A stretch of 64,000 nucleotides of DNA. Source: Sphaerotilus montanus. GTDB lineage: Bacteria > Pseudomonadota > Gammaproteobacteria > Burkholderiales > Burkholderiaceae_C. Below are positions 17,622-27,025 of the stretch, in pieces. The position numbers and the translations under genes are program-made. The DNA lies in NCBI RefSeq assembly GCF_013410775.1, contig NZ_JACCFH010000001.1, positions 1,798,001 to 1,862,000 of the forward strand. Reading direction: 5' to 3'. The notes beneath the pieces are model-generated. The model saw only the letters and a list, made by a program, of their open reading frames with translations. It made no database searches and had not been told where the DNA came from. How positions within the stretch are numbered: position 1 is the stretch's first letter; each line of letters opens with the position of its first letter.

Positions 17622-19925
17622 TCAAGGGTTCAATGCGGCCAGGTCACGGACCCACGCTTCACGCACCGCCCGATCACGTTCCTGCAGATCACCCGGCTTG
17701 CGCAGCACCAGCTTGTGGGGAGAACCTTGCCGGAGTGTGGTCACGGTGAGCGGTGCGCCCGCGGCCTCGAACTGTGCCTGGACATGCCGGCGGCGCTGCT
17801 CGGCCATCGCCAGCACGAGCGGCTCGGCGCTGGCGGACTCGGCCCAGGGGATCATGCCCAGGCAGTCCTTGCAGTGGCAGACCCACTCCACGCCGTGCAG
17901 GCGGTGGTCCGACAGGTCGCGCAGCGGTTCTGCCAGGGCGTTGCGCAGCGCCTCGGTCACGCGGTCGTGCAGGGGCTGGTCCTGCGGCCACTGGCGAGAC
18001 AAGGCGCCGACGGATTGCACGAAGGGCGCCAGCTGCGTGGAGGGATACAGGCCCGGGTGTGCGAGCACATGGTCGATCAGCACCTGCAGATCCTCCACGC
18101 CGTCGTCCGCCCGCAGCACGAGGGACTGCGCCAGTTCGTTCACCGCCTGCAGCAGGCCGGGCTGCAGCTGCATCCGGGTGGCCGGTCTGGCCTTCGCTCT
18201 CGCCTGATCGTTGCGGGTCAGCGCAGCCAGGCAGGCGTCGAACCAGTCGTCCAGCGGCATCAGGCCCCAGCCCGCGTCCAGGGCGGCCTGCGTGAACGCT
18301 GACAGTGGTGTCGGCCACGGTGCCGGCGTGGACAGGTACGCCCCCCACTGCGCACACCACCCGGTCGTCGAGGCGAACCGCCGCGATTGCGGATCGCGCC
18401 AGCGCCGTACCACGCCGCGCAGCCAGAGGGCGCCGCGCTGTCGCTGCAGCCGGGCCAGCACGGCAGCGTCCTCTGGCCGGAAGCTGCACGGGTCGAAGCT
18501 GGCCAGCAAGGCGGTGGCGGCGTCCGGGTCGGGCAACACGGCGGCGATCTCGGCACAGGCGTCGAGCAGCTCGCGGCCCCTGAGCGATACCCGATCGGCC
18601 AGCGTGCTGGCAGCGGCCTGCACACGGCTGGCGAGGGTGGCGAGCGCGGGGGCGTCGGAGGAGGATCTGGCCAGCCGCAGCAGGTCCGCCAGCGCGCCGT
18701 CGAAGTCGAGCACGAAGCGGTCCCGCTCGGCCGCCTGCGGTAACTGGATCACCAGCGCAGCGCGGCGGTACCAGTAGTCCAGTGTCTCGCCGTAGTTGCC
18801 CATGTAGCCTTCGTACTGCTCCTCGACGAGGTGGGCACGGCCGGTTTCGGTGAAGCTGGTGGTGTCGCCGCGGCGGATCACCAGGCTGCCGCGCGGGCCG
18901 ACATGGTCCTGTTGATCGATCCGGAAATCCAGCGACAGCGACTCGTCGATCAGCTCGCCCGGTTCGGGGGTGTCGTCGTCGTGGCGACTCCAGCGCGATC
19001 GGGGTGCGGGCTCTGCGCTCCAGGTCTGGTGCAACTCGGCGAGCGCCAGGTGCAGGCGCAGCCCGAGCGCCTCGGCCGCCTCGCGCAGCGTCGCCACCCG
19101 CCAGCGGTCATCGCCCTTGAGCAGCGGCCAGCGCAGGCCGTGTTCGGTGTACTCGTGGTCGAGCAGCAGCACCCACGGGGCCATGTTCAGCGCATCGCTG
19201 TCCAGCCCGAACTGCTGCCGCAGCGCACCTTCCACGGCTGTCTGCAACGCCGCGTCCACCACCGGGCGTGCCGCCTTGGCGGGCAGCACGAGGTCGAACG
19301 TCAGGGCGACACGCCAGCCCTCCTGCACCGGCAGCACCTCGTGCCGGCAGTCGGCATAGAACGCGAACCAGCGGAGGTCCTGCGCCTGCAGGTGCTGCGA
19401 CGACAGGACGGTTTCCTGCTGTCCCAGTTGCACCCGCAGCGTGCCGCCGATGTGCGGTGATGGCCAGACCAGCACCAGCGTGGCGACCATGCCGGGGTGT
19501 TTCTCGGTGTCCTGGTGGGGCTTGAAGAACTGGCCGGGGCCGTAGATCAGCATGTTGTGCAGCCAGGCGTCGAGTTGCTCCACGCCGAGTGCCTGCGCGA
19601 CCGCCTGCTTCAGCGCGGCGAAGGCGCCGGGCTGCCAGTCGAGGCTGAGCCGGTCGGCGCTGACCTCGCCGGTGTGGCGCACGGTGGGGTCCAGCAGGGT
19701 CTGGTCGCGCAGGCCGAATTGGGCGGGTTCGCTGAGGTCGTGCAGCGCCTGGGCCTGGGGGGGCGGCAGGGGCTGGGGCAGCGGGCCGAGTCCTTCCACC
19801 TCGATCGACAGGTGCCCGGCGGGCAAGCGGCCTTCTGCCCAGAAGCGGTCGGGGGCGGGGGTGCCGTCTGGCGAGGCGGGGCGCGGGGTAGACGGCTGGC
19901 GCAGGAGGTCGAGCAGGGGGTTCAT
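17622..19925 (-). CDS. Large 2-oxoglutarate/Fe(II)-dependent oxygenase-domain protein
   Basis: A 767-residue protein. Residues about 100-215 look like a prolyl-hydroxylase-type 2OG-Fe(II) oxygenase: HQDTEKHPGMVATLVLVWPS supplies the HxD iron ligands, and RHEVLPVQEGWRVALTFDL supplies the distal His and the Arg that binds 2-oxoglutarate. The remaining 550 residues have no motif I know; they include a near-C-terminal Cys/His patch (WVCHCKDCLGMI). A protein or nucleic-acid hydroxylation role is possible but unproved. It overlaps no neighbour and converges with the DeoR gene. Confidence 0.75.
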   Translation of the reverse strand: MNPLLDLLRQPSTPRPASPDGTPAPDRFWAEGRLPAGHLSIEVEGLGPLPQPLPPPQAQALHDLSEPAQFGLRDQTLLDPTVRHTGEVSADRLSLDWQPGAFAALKQAVAQALGVEQLDAWLHNMLIYGPGQFFKPHQDTEKHPGMVATLVLVWPSPHIGGTLRVQLGQQETVLSSQHLQAQDLRWFAFYADCRHEVLPVQEGWRVALTFDLVLPAKAARPVVDAALQTAVEGALRQQFGLDSDALNMAPWVLLLDHEYTEHGLRWPLLKGDDRWRVATLREAAEALGLRLHLALAELHQTWSAEPAPRSRWSRHDDDTPEPGELIDESLSLDFRIDQQDHVGPRGSLVIRRGDTTSFTETGRAHLVEEQYEGYMGNYGETLDYWYRRAALVIQLPQAAERDRFVLDFDGALADLLRLARSSSDAPALATLASRVQAAASTLADRVSLRGRELLDACAEIAAVLPDPDAATALLASFDPCSFRPEDAAVLARLQRQRGALWLRGVVRRWRDPQSRRFASTTGWCAQWGAYLSTPAPWPTPLSAFTQAALDAGWGLMPLDDWFDACLAALTRNDQARAKARPATRMQLQPGLLQAVNELAQSLVLRADDGVEDLQVLIDHVLAHPGLYPSTQLAPFVQSVGALSRQWPQDQPLHDRVTEALRNALAEPLRDLSDHRLHGVEWVCHCKDCLGMIPWAESASAEPLVLAMAEQRRRHVQAQFEAAGAPLTVTTLRQGSPHKLVLRKPGDLQERDRAVREAWVRDLAALNP

Positions 19926-20053
19926 GGCCTGGCATTGTGGCGATTGCCGCAGGGCCGTTGCTGGTGCAGGCCGAAAGTGCTTGGAGGCACTTGCTCACCA
20001 AGACGAAAATCACTGACTAAAGAAAAAACGGGAGCGGCTCAGGCTGGATCACA

Positions 20054-20968
20054 TTGGATGCGACACAACGCTACTGCTACGGCCTGAACTTCAAGAACGT
20101 GTTCTTGACCGAAAAAGGCAAGGCGTTCGAGAGCTTCTTCGCCCGCGTGATGACATATGGCTTCACTGGAGACTTCCAGCCTGTGCGGCCCTATGGGGCC
20201 CTGGGAGATCTGAAGTGCGATGGCTTCCGCGCAAGCGATGGAACGGTTTTTCAGTGCTACGCGCCGGACGCGATGAAGCTGGCCGATCTTCTGAAGAAGA
20301 TCGACGAAGACTTCCACGGCGCCGTTGCGCACTGGGGAGCACGGATGCAGCGCTGGGAGTTCGTTCACAACGATGTGCGCGGGCTTCCTGCGGAGGCCGT
20401 TCAGAAGCTGCAGGACTTGCGAACAGCCTATCCCGGCATCAGAACCAGCGTCTTTGGTGAGGCAGAGATGCGCAACGTGGTCATGTCGCTCGCCTTGCAC
20501 CAGCTTGAAGATCTGTTCGGTGCCGTTCCGTCGCAGAAGACTCTGGAACGGCTGGGCTTCGCTCAACTGGTCCCCATCTTGAAATTGATCAGCCGGCGGG
20601 AGCCGCCCGCCGACCCTCCGACAACGGCCCCCTCTGCTTCCAAGCTCGAAAACAATGCGCTGTCACGCGACGTGGCAGGAGCGCTGTGCCAGGGACGTCT
20701 GAGGGAAAGACTGGTTGAAGACTGCCTTGCTCAGTGGCCTGATCCCGGCTTGGGCGAGGAAGTCGCCGAGGGGTTCAGGAACCGCTATCGTGGACTCAAG
20801 GCCATCGGGTACACACCCGATGAAATCTTCGAAGACTTGCAAGAATTTGCGGGAGGCATGCGTGGCGAGCCTGCGCGCCAGGGTGCCGTCCTCGCCGTGC
20901 TGTCCTATTTCTTCGAGCGTTGCGACATCTTCGAGGATGCCAAACCAGATCCGACCCCATCACCATGA
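20054..20968 (+). CDS. ABC-3C system effector-type protein (C-terminal ABC-3C domain, nuclease-like N-terminus)
   Basis: First gene of a three-gene ABC-three-component locus; 304 residues. The N-terminal half has a pattern like PD-(D/E)xK nucleases: FESFFARVM, then GDFQPVRPYGALGDLKCDGF and TVFQCYAP, with Asp and Gln at positions usually acidic, so catalysis is uncertain. The C-terminal region (about 200-290) resembles the shared helical domain that couples ABC-3C effectors to the middle component. The start appears to be TTG 20054; the nearby ATG is out of frame. The stop overlaps the next gene as ATGA. Base use is less GC-biased than flanking genes, suggesting transfer. Confidence 0.7.
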   Translation: MDATQRYCYGLNFKNVFLTEKGKAFESFFARVMTYGFTGDFQPVRPYGALGDLKCDGFRASDGTVFQCYAPDAMKLADLLKKIDEDFHGAVAHWGARMQRWEFVHNDVRGLPAEAVQKLQDLRTAYPGIRTSVFGEAEMRNVVMSLALHQLEDLFGAVPSQKTLERLGFAQLVPILKLISRREPPADPPTTAPSASKLENNALSRDVAGALCQGRLRERLVEDCLAQWPDPGLGEEVAEGFRNRYRGLKAIGYTPDEIFEDLQEFAGGMRGEPARQGAVLAVLSYFFERCDIFEDAKPDPTPSP

Positions 20969-21213
20969 TCCTTCCCACCAAGCACATCCGGCCTGATCGA
21001 GCCTTGCTGACCGTCGGCGGGGAGATCCTCGGCTACCTGCACGAACCTGCGACCGTCTCGCGACTGTGGGATCTGGTGCGCAACGCCCGCAAAGAGACAC
21101 ATCAAGCGGCACCGATCAACTACGACTGGTTCATCCTGGCTCTGGATCTGCTTTTCATGGTGGGCGCGGTTGACCTCGACCGGGGACTTGTCCGCAAGGC
21201 CGCCGCACCATGA
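20965..21213 (+). CDS. ABC-three-component system middle component (MC6-type)
   Basis: An 82-residue protein beginning MILPTKHIRPDRALLTVGGEIL and containing SRLWDLVR and FILALDLLFMVGAVDL. This string is characteristic of the ABC-3C middle component 6 family, small winged-helix-like linkers between effector and ATPase. It overlaps both neighbours by four bases (ATGA at each end), so all three proteins should be made together. No catalytic residues are visible. Confidence 0.85.
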   Translation: MILPTKHIRPDRALLTVGGEILGYLHEPATVSRLWDLVRNARKETHQAAPINYDWFILALDLLFMVGAVDLDRGLVRKAAAP

Positions 21214-22973
21214 TCTACACCATCACCAGTGACCTTCCCAGCTTCAAGTCCCTCACGTTCAAGCCGGGGCTGAACATCCTGCTGGCGGACAAGAGTGAAG
21301 GTGCCACGGATCGCCAGTCCCGCAATGGGGCAGGCAAGACCAGTCTGGTGGAGCTGATCCACTTCTTGATGGGGGGCACCGCGGACAAGGACAGCATTTT
21401 CCGATCTGCTGCGCTGGCGCCGTGGACGTTTGAGATGTGTGCAGACATTGGGGATGCCCCTGTGAACATCGGACGTTCCGGCAGCAAGCCGTCCCGTGTT
21501 CATCTCGACGGCCCTGTGGTGAATTGGCCGGTACAACCTGAGCGAGATGCCAAGACAGGGGAATTTCAGTTCAGCAATGACCAGTGGCGACTTTTCCTGG
21601 GGCGCGTGCTCTTTGGTTTGTCCACCTCAAGCGATGAGTCCAACCATCGTTTCGGCCCCACGTTCCGATCGCTCTTTTCCTATTTCGCCAGACGCCAAAA
21701 CAGCGTAGGCATGCTGCAACCCACCCAGCACGCGGCAAAACAGCAGGCGTGGGATCAGCAGGTCGCCGTGTCCTACCTGCTGGGCCTTGATGCGCACATA
21801 CCGCAGGAATTCCAGAAACTGCGCACCGAGGAAAAAGCCATCGCCGAACTGCGCAAGGCCGCCAAGGACGGGGTGCTGGGGCGCTATTTCAGTTCGGCGG
21901 CTGATCTGCGCACGCGCGTGGTCATCACGGAAGCCCGTGTACGCCGCATGAAAGAACAGTTGGCGACTTTCCGTGTGGTGCCGGCCTACGCAGAACTGGA
22001 GAAGGAGGCTTCGACCATCACGCGGCAGATTTCATCGCTCAGTGACGAGAACACCTCGGACCGCGAACTGATCCTGCAATTACAGGATTCCCTGACGACG
22101 GAAAGCCCGCCCGCTGTCACGAGCCTGGAGCGGGTTTACCGGGAAGCCCAAGTTGTTCTACCGGACACGGTCAGCAAGCGTTTTGCAGAGATCGAGCTGT
22201 TTCATCAGGCGATCGTGCAGAACCGCAAAGCCCATCTCGGCGCGGAGATCAGTTCGGCAGAACTGCGGATCACCGAGCGAGAGCGCACGCGCGAGCAACT
22301 GGATATTCGACGCCAGCAGATCATGGGCATTCTCCAGTCAGGCGGCGCCTTGGAGCACTACGCCCTTCTGCAGGAGGAGGCCAGCCGAGCCGAGGCAGAA
22401 GCCGAGGGCTTGAAGCAGCGACTGGTCATCGCTGAGCGCATCGAGAGTACCAAGGCCGAACTGGAAATCGAGCGGGCGAGGCTGCACAAGGCCCTTCAAG
22501 AGGATCAGCATGAGCGCAGAGAGTTGATTGACGAAGCCGTTCTGATTTTTGAAGACCTGTCCAATGCGCTGTACGAGAAGGCCGGCATCCTGACCATCAG
22601 TGCCACGCACAATGGCCCCTTGGTCGAAGTGCGGATCGACTCGCAACGCAGCAAAGGCATCACCAACATGCAGATCTTCTGCTTCGATCTGATGCTGGCC
22701 GACCTGGCGACTCGTCGAGGCATGGGTCCAGGATTCCTGGTTCACGACAGCCATCTTTTTGACGGTGTCGATGAGCGTCAGATTGCCAAGGCGCTTCAAT
22801 TGGGTGCGGACCACGCCAAGGCGGTGGGGTATCAGTACATCGTGACCATGAACTCCGATGCCTTGCCCAAGGATGGATTTCGCCCTGGATTCGACATCGG
22901 AGAGTTCATTTGTCCGGTCAGGCTGACAGATGCCACCAACAGCGGCGGCCTCTTTGGTCTACGGTTCGATTAG
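21210..22973 (+). CDS. ABC-3C system SMC-like ATPase (DUF2326 type)
   Basis: A 587-residue SMC/RecF-like ATPase. The N-terminal lobe has Walker [18 protein letters not shown] near residue 45. Residues about 205-430 are predicted coiled coil. The C-terminal lobe carries the signature region and Walker-B-like segment [12 protein letters not shown]...[19 protein letters not shown], the hallmark of DUF2326. In ABC-3C systems the ATPase is thought to sense invading nucleic acid or virion components and license the effector; that role is known from comparative genomics, not shown here. It overlaps the convergent alaC gene by four bases. Confidence 0.88.
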   Translation: MIYTITSDLPSFKSLTFKPGLNILLADKSEGATDRQSRNGAGKTSLVELIHFLMGGTADKDSIFRSAALAPWTFEMCADIGDAPVNIGRSGSKPSRVHLDGPVVNWPVQPERDAKTGEFQFSNDQWRLFLGRVLFGLSTSSDESNHRFGPTFRSLFSYFARRQNSVGMLQPTQHAAKQQAWDQQVAVSYLLGLDAHIPQEFQKLRTEEKAIAELRKAAKDGVLGRYFSSAADLRTRVVITEARVRRMKEQLATFRVVPAYAELEKEASTITRQISSLSDENTSDRELILQLQDSLTTESPPAVTSLERVYREAQVVLPDTVSKRFAEIELFHQAIVQNRKAHLGAEISSAELRITERERTREQLDIRRQQIMGILQSGGALEHYALLQEEASRAEAEAEGLKQRLVIAERIESTKAELEIERARLHKALQEDQHERRELIDEAVLIFEDLSNALYEKAGILTISATHNGPLVEVRIDSQRSKGITNMQIFCFDLMLADLATRRGMGPGFLVHDSHLFDGVDERQIAKALQLGADHAKAVGYQYIVTMNSDALPKDGFRPGFDIGEFICPVRLTDATNSGGLFGLRFD

Positions 22974-24172
22974 TCAGCCTTGAACATCGCCTTGATGCCG
23001 CGCACCGCCTGCCGTATCCGCCCCTCGTTCTCGATCAGCGCGAACCGCACATGGTCATCGCCGTGGTCGCCGAAGCCGATGCCGGGCGAGACGCAGACCT
23101 TGGCCTTCTCCATCAGCAGCTTGGCGAATTCCAGCGAGCCCATCGCCGCATAGCGCTCGGGGATCTTCGCCCAGATGTACATCGACGCCTTCGGGCATTC
23201 GACATCCCAGCCGACCTCGCGCAGCCCCTTGACCAGCACGTCGCGGCGCTTCTGGTAGGTCGCGGCGATGTCCTTGACGCACTGCTGGTCGCCTTCCAGC
23301 GCGGCGATGGCAGCGACCTGCAGCGGCGTGAAGGTGCCGTAGTCGTGGTAGCTCTTGATGCGCGCGAGGGCGGCCACGAGGTCCGGGTTGCCGACCATGA
23401 AGCCGATGCGCCAGCCGGCCATGTTGTAGCTCTTGCTCAGCGTGAAGAACTCGACCGCGATGTCCTTGGCGCCCTTGACCTGCATGATCGACGGCGCCTT
23501 CCAGCCGTCGAAGCAGATGTCGGCGTAGGCCAGGTCGTGGACGACGAAGATGTCGTGTTTCTTCGCCAGCGCGATCACCCGCTCGAAGAAATCGAGTTCC
23601 ACGCACTGCGCGGTCGGGTTGCTCGGGAAGCCCAGCACCATCATCTTCGGCTTCGGGTAGCTGCCGCGGATGGTCTTCTCCAGCTCGGCGAAGAAGTCCA
23701 CGCCGGGCACCAGCGGCACCGAGCGGATGTCGGCGCCCGCGATCACCGCGCCGTAGATGTGGATCGGGTAGCTCGGGTCGGGCACCAGCACGGTGTCACC
23801 GCGGTCGAGCGTGGCGAGCATCAGGTGCGCCAGGCCCTCCTTGGAGCCGATGGTGACGATGGCCTCGCTGTCGGGGTTGATGTCCACGTCATAGCGGTCC
23901 TTGTACCAATGCGAGATCGCACGGCGCAGGCGCGGGATGCCCTTGCTGGCCGAGTAGCCGTGGGTGTCGGGCCTTTGCGCGACCTCGGTGAGCTTGGCGA
24001 CGATGTGCGCGGGGGTGGCGCCGTCGGGGTTGCCCATGCTGAGGTCGATGATGTCCTCGCCACGGCGGCGCGCGGCGAGCTTCAGCTCGGCCGTGATGTT
24101 GAAGACGTAGGGGGGAAGGCGATCGATGCGCGCAAAGCGGCGCTTGCCCGAAGTGGAGGCAGAGGAAGACAT
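22970..24172 (-). CDS. alaC: AlaC-type PLP-dependent aminotransferase
   Basis: A 400-residue fold-type I aminotransferase that makes alanine from pyruvate and glutamate in related bacteria. Motifs: [12 protein letters not shown] at the start, [19 protein letters not shown] and the PLP lysine in [16 protein letters not shown]. Length and order match E. coli AlaC. The start is set by an ATG directly before a Ser-rich leader. It is convergent with the ABC-3C ATPase, and a 100-base spacer separates it from the lysE pseudogene upstream. Confidence 0.88.
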   Translation of the reverse strand: MSSSASTSGKRRFARIDRLPPYVFNITAELKLAARRRGEDIIDLSMGNPDGATPAHIVAKLTEVAQRPDTHGYSASKGIPRLRRAISHWYKDRYDVDINPDSEAIVTIGSKEGLAHLMLATLDRGDTVLVPDPSYPIHIYGAVIAGADIRSVPLVPGVDFFAELEKTIRGSYPKPKMMVLGFPSNPTAQCVELDFFERVIALAKKHDIFVVHDLAYADICFDGWKAPSIMQVKGAKDIAVEFFTLSKSYNMAGWRIGFMVGNPDLVAALARIKSYHDYGTFTPLQVAAIAALEGDQQCVKDIAATYQKRRDVLVKGLREVGWDVECPKASMYIWAKIPERYAAMGSLEFAKLLMEKAKVCVSPGIGFGDHGDDHVRFALIENEGRIRQAVRGIKAMFKAD

Positions 24173-24283
24173 TGGCAGTGGCTTTCACGTGAGCGCCCGG
24201 AACCGTCCGAGCGACGTTGGCTGCTGGGCAGCCGGGGGCCATGTTAGCAGCGCGGCCAGCGTGGAAGCCACCCCATTTGCGGC

Positions 24284-24916
24284 TCACTGTATCGCCACCA
24301 CCACCTGCCACAGCGCCAGCCCCGCCAGCATCACCGCCGCCCCCCCCGGTTGATCCGGCGCCGCCAGGTTTCATCGAACCGGGCCCGCCAGCGCCCCCCC
24401 CGCGCACAGCACCAGCCACCACAGCGCCGACCCGCAGAACACCCCGGCGATCATCGGCCCTGGTGCGGCCGGCACGGCGCTGCCTGTGGCGAGCGCGCCG
24501 AAGATCGCCATGAACGAGAAGATGGTGGACGGGTTGGACAGCGTCAGCACGAAGGTGCCGGCGAAGAGCTTGCCGAGCTGCGTCTCGCCCGGCAGTGGCG
24601 CAGCGTTGGGAGCCGGTGAAGCCCGCCACAGCGACCATGCCATCCACAGCAGCACCGCGCAGCCCAGCCCCAGCAGCACCGGCCGCGCCTGCGCCAGCGC
24701 GTCGATCACCAGCCGCGAGCCGAACGCGCCGAGCGCGCCGTAGCAGGCGTCCGCCGCCGCCGCGCCCAGTCCGGTGGCCAGGCCCGCGCGGGTGCCCTGC
24801 TCCAGCGTGCGCTGGATGGTCAGCAGCCCGATCGGACCGACCGGCGCGGCAATCGACAGGCCGATCCAGAGCGACTGCAGGAACAGCGGTGACGAGGGGA
24901 GCGCAGGCAGATCCAT
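24284..24916 (-). pseudogene. LysE/RhtB-family exporter, frameshifted at two poly-G tracts
   Basis: The first 174 or so codons encode a normal LysE-type amino-acid exporter: an N-terminal helix with GLSIAAPVGPIGLLTIQRTL, GLGAAAADACYG, and FVLTLSNPSTIFSFMAIF. The frame then breaks at eight Gs (24394-24401 on the coding strand) and stops at 24371. Reading seven Gs there and nine Gs at a second G8 tract (24340-24347) would give a complete 210-residue protein ending QVVVAIQ. The net length is a multiple of three. This is either two compensating sequencing errors or a real slippage-controlled gene. As written the protein lacks its last helix. Confidence 0.75.
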
Positions 24917-24961
24917 GCACCGATGGTAGAGCGCTGGCGCGGCCTGCGGTCGGTCCCTCCG

Positions 24962-26782
24962 TCAGCGCCGGTGGTGGCTCGGCGCCGGCTTGTACACCGG
25001 CGTCGGAATGCCCTCCATGCGCGCCTTCAACTGCAGCGACAGGAACTGCGAGTAGTGGCGCGACTGGTGCAGGTTGCCGCCATGGATCCACAGGTTATCC
25101 ACAGGCGTGGGCTTCCACATGTTGCGCAGCTCGCCCTCCCACGGCCCTGGATCCTTGGTCGTCGCCGAGCCCAGACCCCAGCACTTGCCCACCCGGTCCG
25201 CCACCTCCGGCGAGACCAGATCGGCCAGCCAGTTGTTCATCGAGCCGTAGCCGGTGGCGTAGACCAGCAGGTCGCAGGGCAGCTCGCTGCCGTCCGTCAG
25301 CGTCACCGAGGTCGGGTTGACGCGGGCGATGTCCACGCGGCTGCGCAGGTGGACGCTGCCGTTGGCGATCAGCTCGCTCGCGCCCACGTCGATGTAGTAG
25401 CCCGAGCCGCGGCGTAGGTACTTCATGAACAGCCCCGAGCCGTCCTCGCCGAAGTCGAGCATGAAGCCGGCCTCCTCCAGGCGGCGGTAGAGGTCGGCGT
25501 CGCGGCGCTTCATCTCCTCGTACACGGGGATGTGGAAGGTGTGCATGATCTTGTACGGCACCGAGGCGAAGACCAGGTCCGCCTTGTGGTGGTCGATGCC
25601 GCTGGCCACCGCCTGCTCCGAGTACAGCCCGCCGAGCGCCAGCTCCATCAGCGAGTCCGACGGCGCGATGTGCGTGGACGAGCGCTGCACCATGGTCACG
25701 TCGGCGCCGTTCTCCCACAGGTCGGCGCAGATGTCGTGCGCCGAGTTGTTCGAGCCGAGCACGACCGCCTTCTTGCCGCGCCAGGCGTCACCGCCGGGGT
25801 GCTTGCTGGAGTGGTGCTGCTGGCCGAGGAAGGTCTCGGCGCCGGGGATCTTCGGCACGTTCGCATAGCCCGACACGCCCAGCGCGAACACGAGCTGCTT
25901 CGGCCGCAGCGTCACCGGCTGGCCGTCGCGCACGACACGCACTTCCCAGCGCTGCGCGTCCTCGTCCCAGCGGGCCTTCTCGGCGACGGTGCTGCTCCAG
26001 TAGTTCAGCTCCATCAGCTTGGTGTAGCTCTCCAGCCAGTCGCCGACCTTGTCCTTGGGGCAGAACACCGGCCAGTCGTCCGGGAACGGCAGGTAGGGCA
26101 TGTGGTCGTACCAGACCGGGTCGTGCAGGCACAGGCTCTTGTAGCGGTTGCGCCAGGAGTCGCCGGCGCGGGCGTTCTTCTCGATGATGATCGTCGGCAC
26201 GCCCAGCCGCCGCAGCCGCGCGCCCAGCCCGATACCGCCCTGCCCGCCGCCGATGATGACGACCTCGGGTTGTTCTGTGTAGCCCAGCGTGGCGGCCTCG
26301 TGCTGGCGTGCTTCCAGCCAGGTCTGCCGGCCGGGGTGGACACCGTGTTCGGCGCCCTTGATGCGGCGCGTGCCCTTCTTCTCCTCGTGGCCCTTCAGCT
26401 CGACCATCGTGGTCAGGAAGGTCCACGCCAGCCCGTTCATGAGCCGCAGGTGCCCCAGGCCGCGCGCCACGGCGGTCTCGAAGGTGAACCACGCCTCGGT
26501 GATGCCGCCGGCCTCGGTGGCGTCGCCTTGCAGCTGGAAGTTCGACGGCTGCACATCGGCCAGCCGCGCGGCCAGCATCTCGTGGATGGCGCCGCGGCCT
26601 TCCTCGGTGCGGAGGTTCCAGGTGAAGCTGACGAGGTCGCGCCAGTAGCTGTCCTCGCCGAACAGCGCGGCGGCGGTGTCGGCTTGTCCGGCGGCGAGCG
26701 CGGCGGCGAAGCGGGCGAGCCAGTCGGCGGCCTGCTCCGTGGGCGTGGGGGTAGTCGTGGTGACGGTGTCCGTCGATGTCAT
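24962..26782 (-). CDS. Flavin-containing monooxygenase with N-terminal NTF2-like domain
   Basis: A 606-residue protein. Residues about 15-140 look like a SnoaL/NTF2-like cup domain. From residue about 172 a Rossmann FAD site VVIIGGGQGGIGLGARL, a flavin-monooxygenase linker (ETFLGQQHHSSKHPGG), and an NADPH site VVLGSNNSAHDI follow, with a terminal ATGY segment (VYATGYGSMNN). Such enzymes oxygenate amines, sulfides or ketones; the substrate is unknown. The start is preceded by GGAGAC. The gene contains a perfect DnaA box at 25095-25103. The sulfur-handling cassette immediately upstream may hint at a sulfur substrate. Confidence 0.85.
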   Translation of the reverse strand: MTSTDTVTTTTPTPTEQAADWLARFAAALAAGQADTAAALFGEDSYWRDLVSFTWNLRTEEGRGAIHEMLAARLADVQPSNFQLQGDATEAGGITEAWFTFETAVARGLGHLRLMNGLAWTFLTTMVELKGHEEKKGTRRIKGAEHGVHPGRQTWLEARQHEAATLGYTEQPEVVIIGGGQGGIGLGARLRRLGVPTIIIEKNARAGDSWRNRYKSLCLHDPVWYDHMPYLPFPDDWPVFCPKDKVGDWLESYTKLMELNYWSSTVAEKARWDEDAQRWEVRVVRDGQPVTLRPKQLVFALGVSGYANVPKIPGAETFLGQQHHSSKHPGGDAWRGKKAVVLGSNNSAHDICADLWENGADVTMVQRSSTHIAPSDSLMELALGGLYSEQAVASGIDHHKADLVFASVPYKIMHTFHIPVYEEMKRRDADLYRRLEEAGFMLDFGEDGSGLFMKYLRRGSGYYIDVGASELIANGSVHLRSRVDIARVNPTSVTLTDGSELPCDLLVYATGYGSMNNWLADLVSPEVADRVGKCWGLGSATTKDPGPWEGELRNMWKPTPVDNLWIHGGNLHQSRHYSQFLSLQLKARMEGIPTPVYKPAPSHHRR

Positions 26783-26997
26783 GGGCTTGTCTCCGTTCTG
26801 GTGGGTCGGAGACAGGCTTTGCGCAAGGGCTGTGCCCGTCTGGGGTGCTGCGCCGCAGCATTGCGCAAGTGCTTGATGGGGCTGGGTTTTCCGCGTGTGG
26901 AGGCGGTCGGTCGTCCGTCCATTCGGGCGGTGACACCTGTCACAGCGAGACAGGTGTACGGCGTGCACATGAACCCTCACCTGAACCTGCCGTGGAT

Positions 26998-27021
26998 ACA
27001 TTCCAATGAATACTAGAATGT
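26998..27021. promoter_or_regulatory. Inverted repeat at the ArsR-rhodanese promoter
   Basis: ACATTC (26998-27003) and GAATGT (27016-27021) form an inverted repeat with a 12-base spacer containing another GAAT. It ends five bases before the ArsR ATG and overlaps a TAGAAT -10-like box (27014-27019). This is the expected position of an ArsR-family autoregulatory operator; ATTC...GAAT half-sites resemble those of sulfide-responsive ArsR repressors. Confidence 0.55.
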
Positions 27022-27025
27022 TCGG

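Noticed and set aside
26819-26880. TTGCGCAAG twice (26819 and near 26871) upstream of the monooxygenase
   Set aside because: The short self-complementary words have no clear spacing to a promoter; too weak for an operator call.
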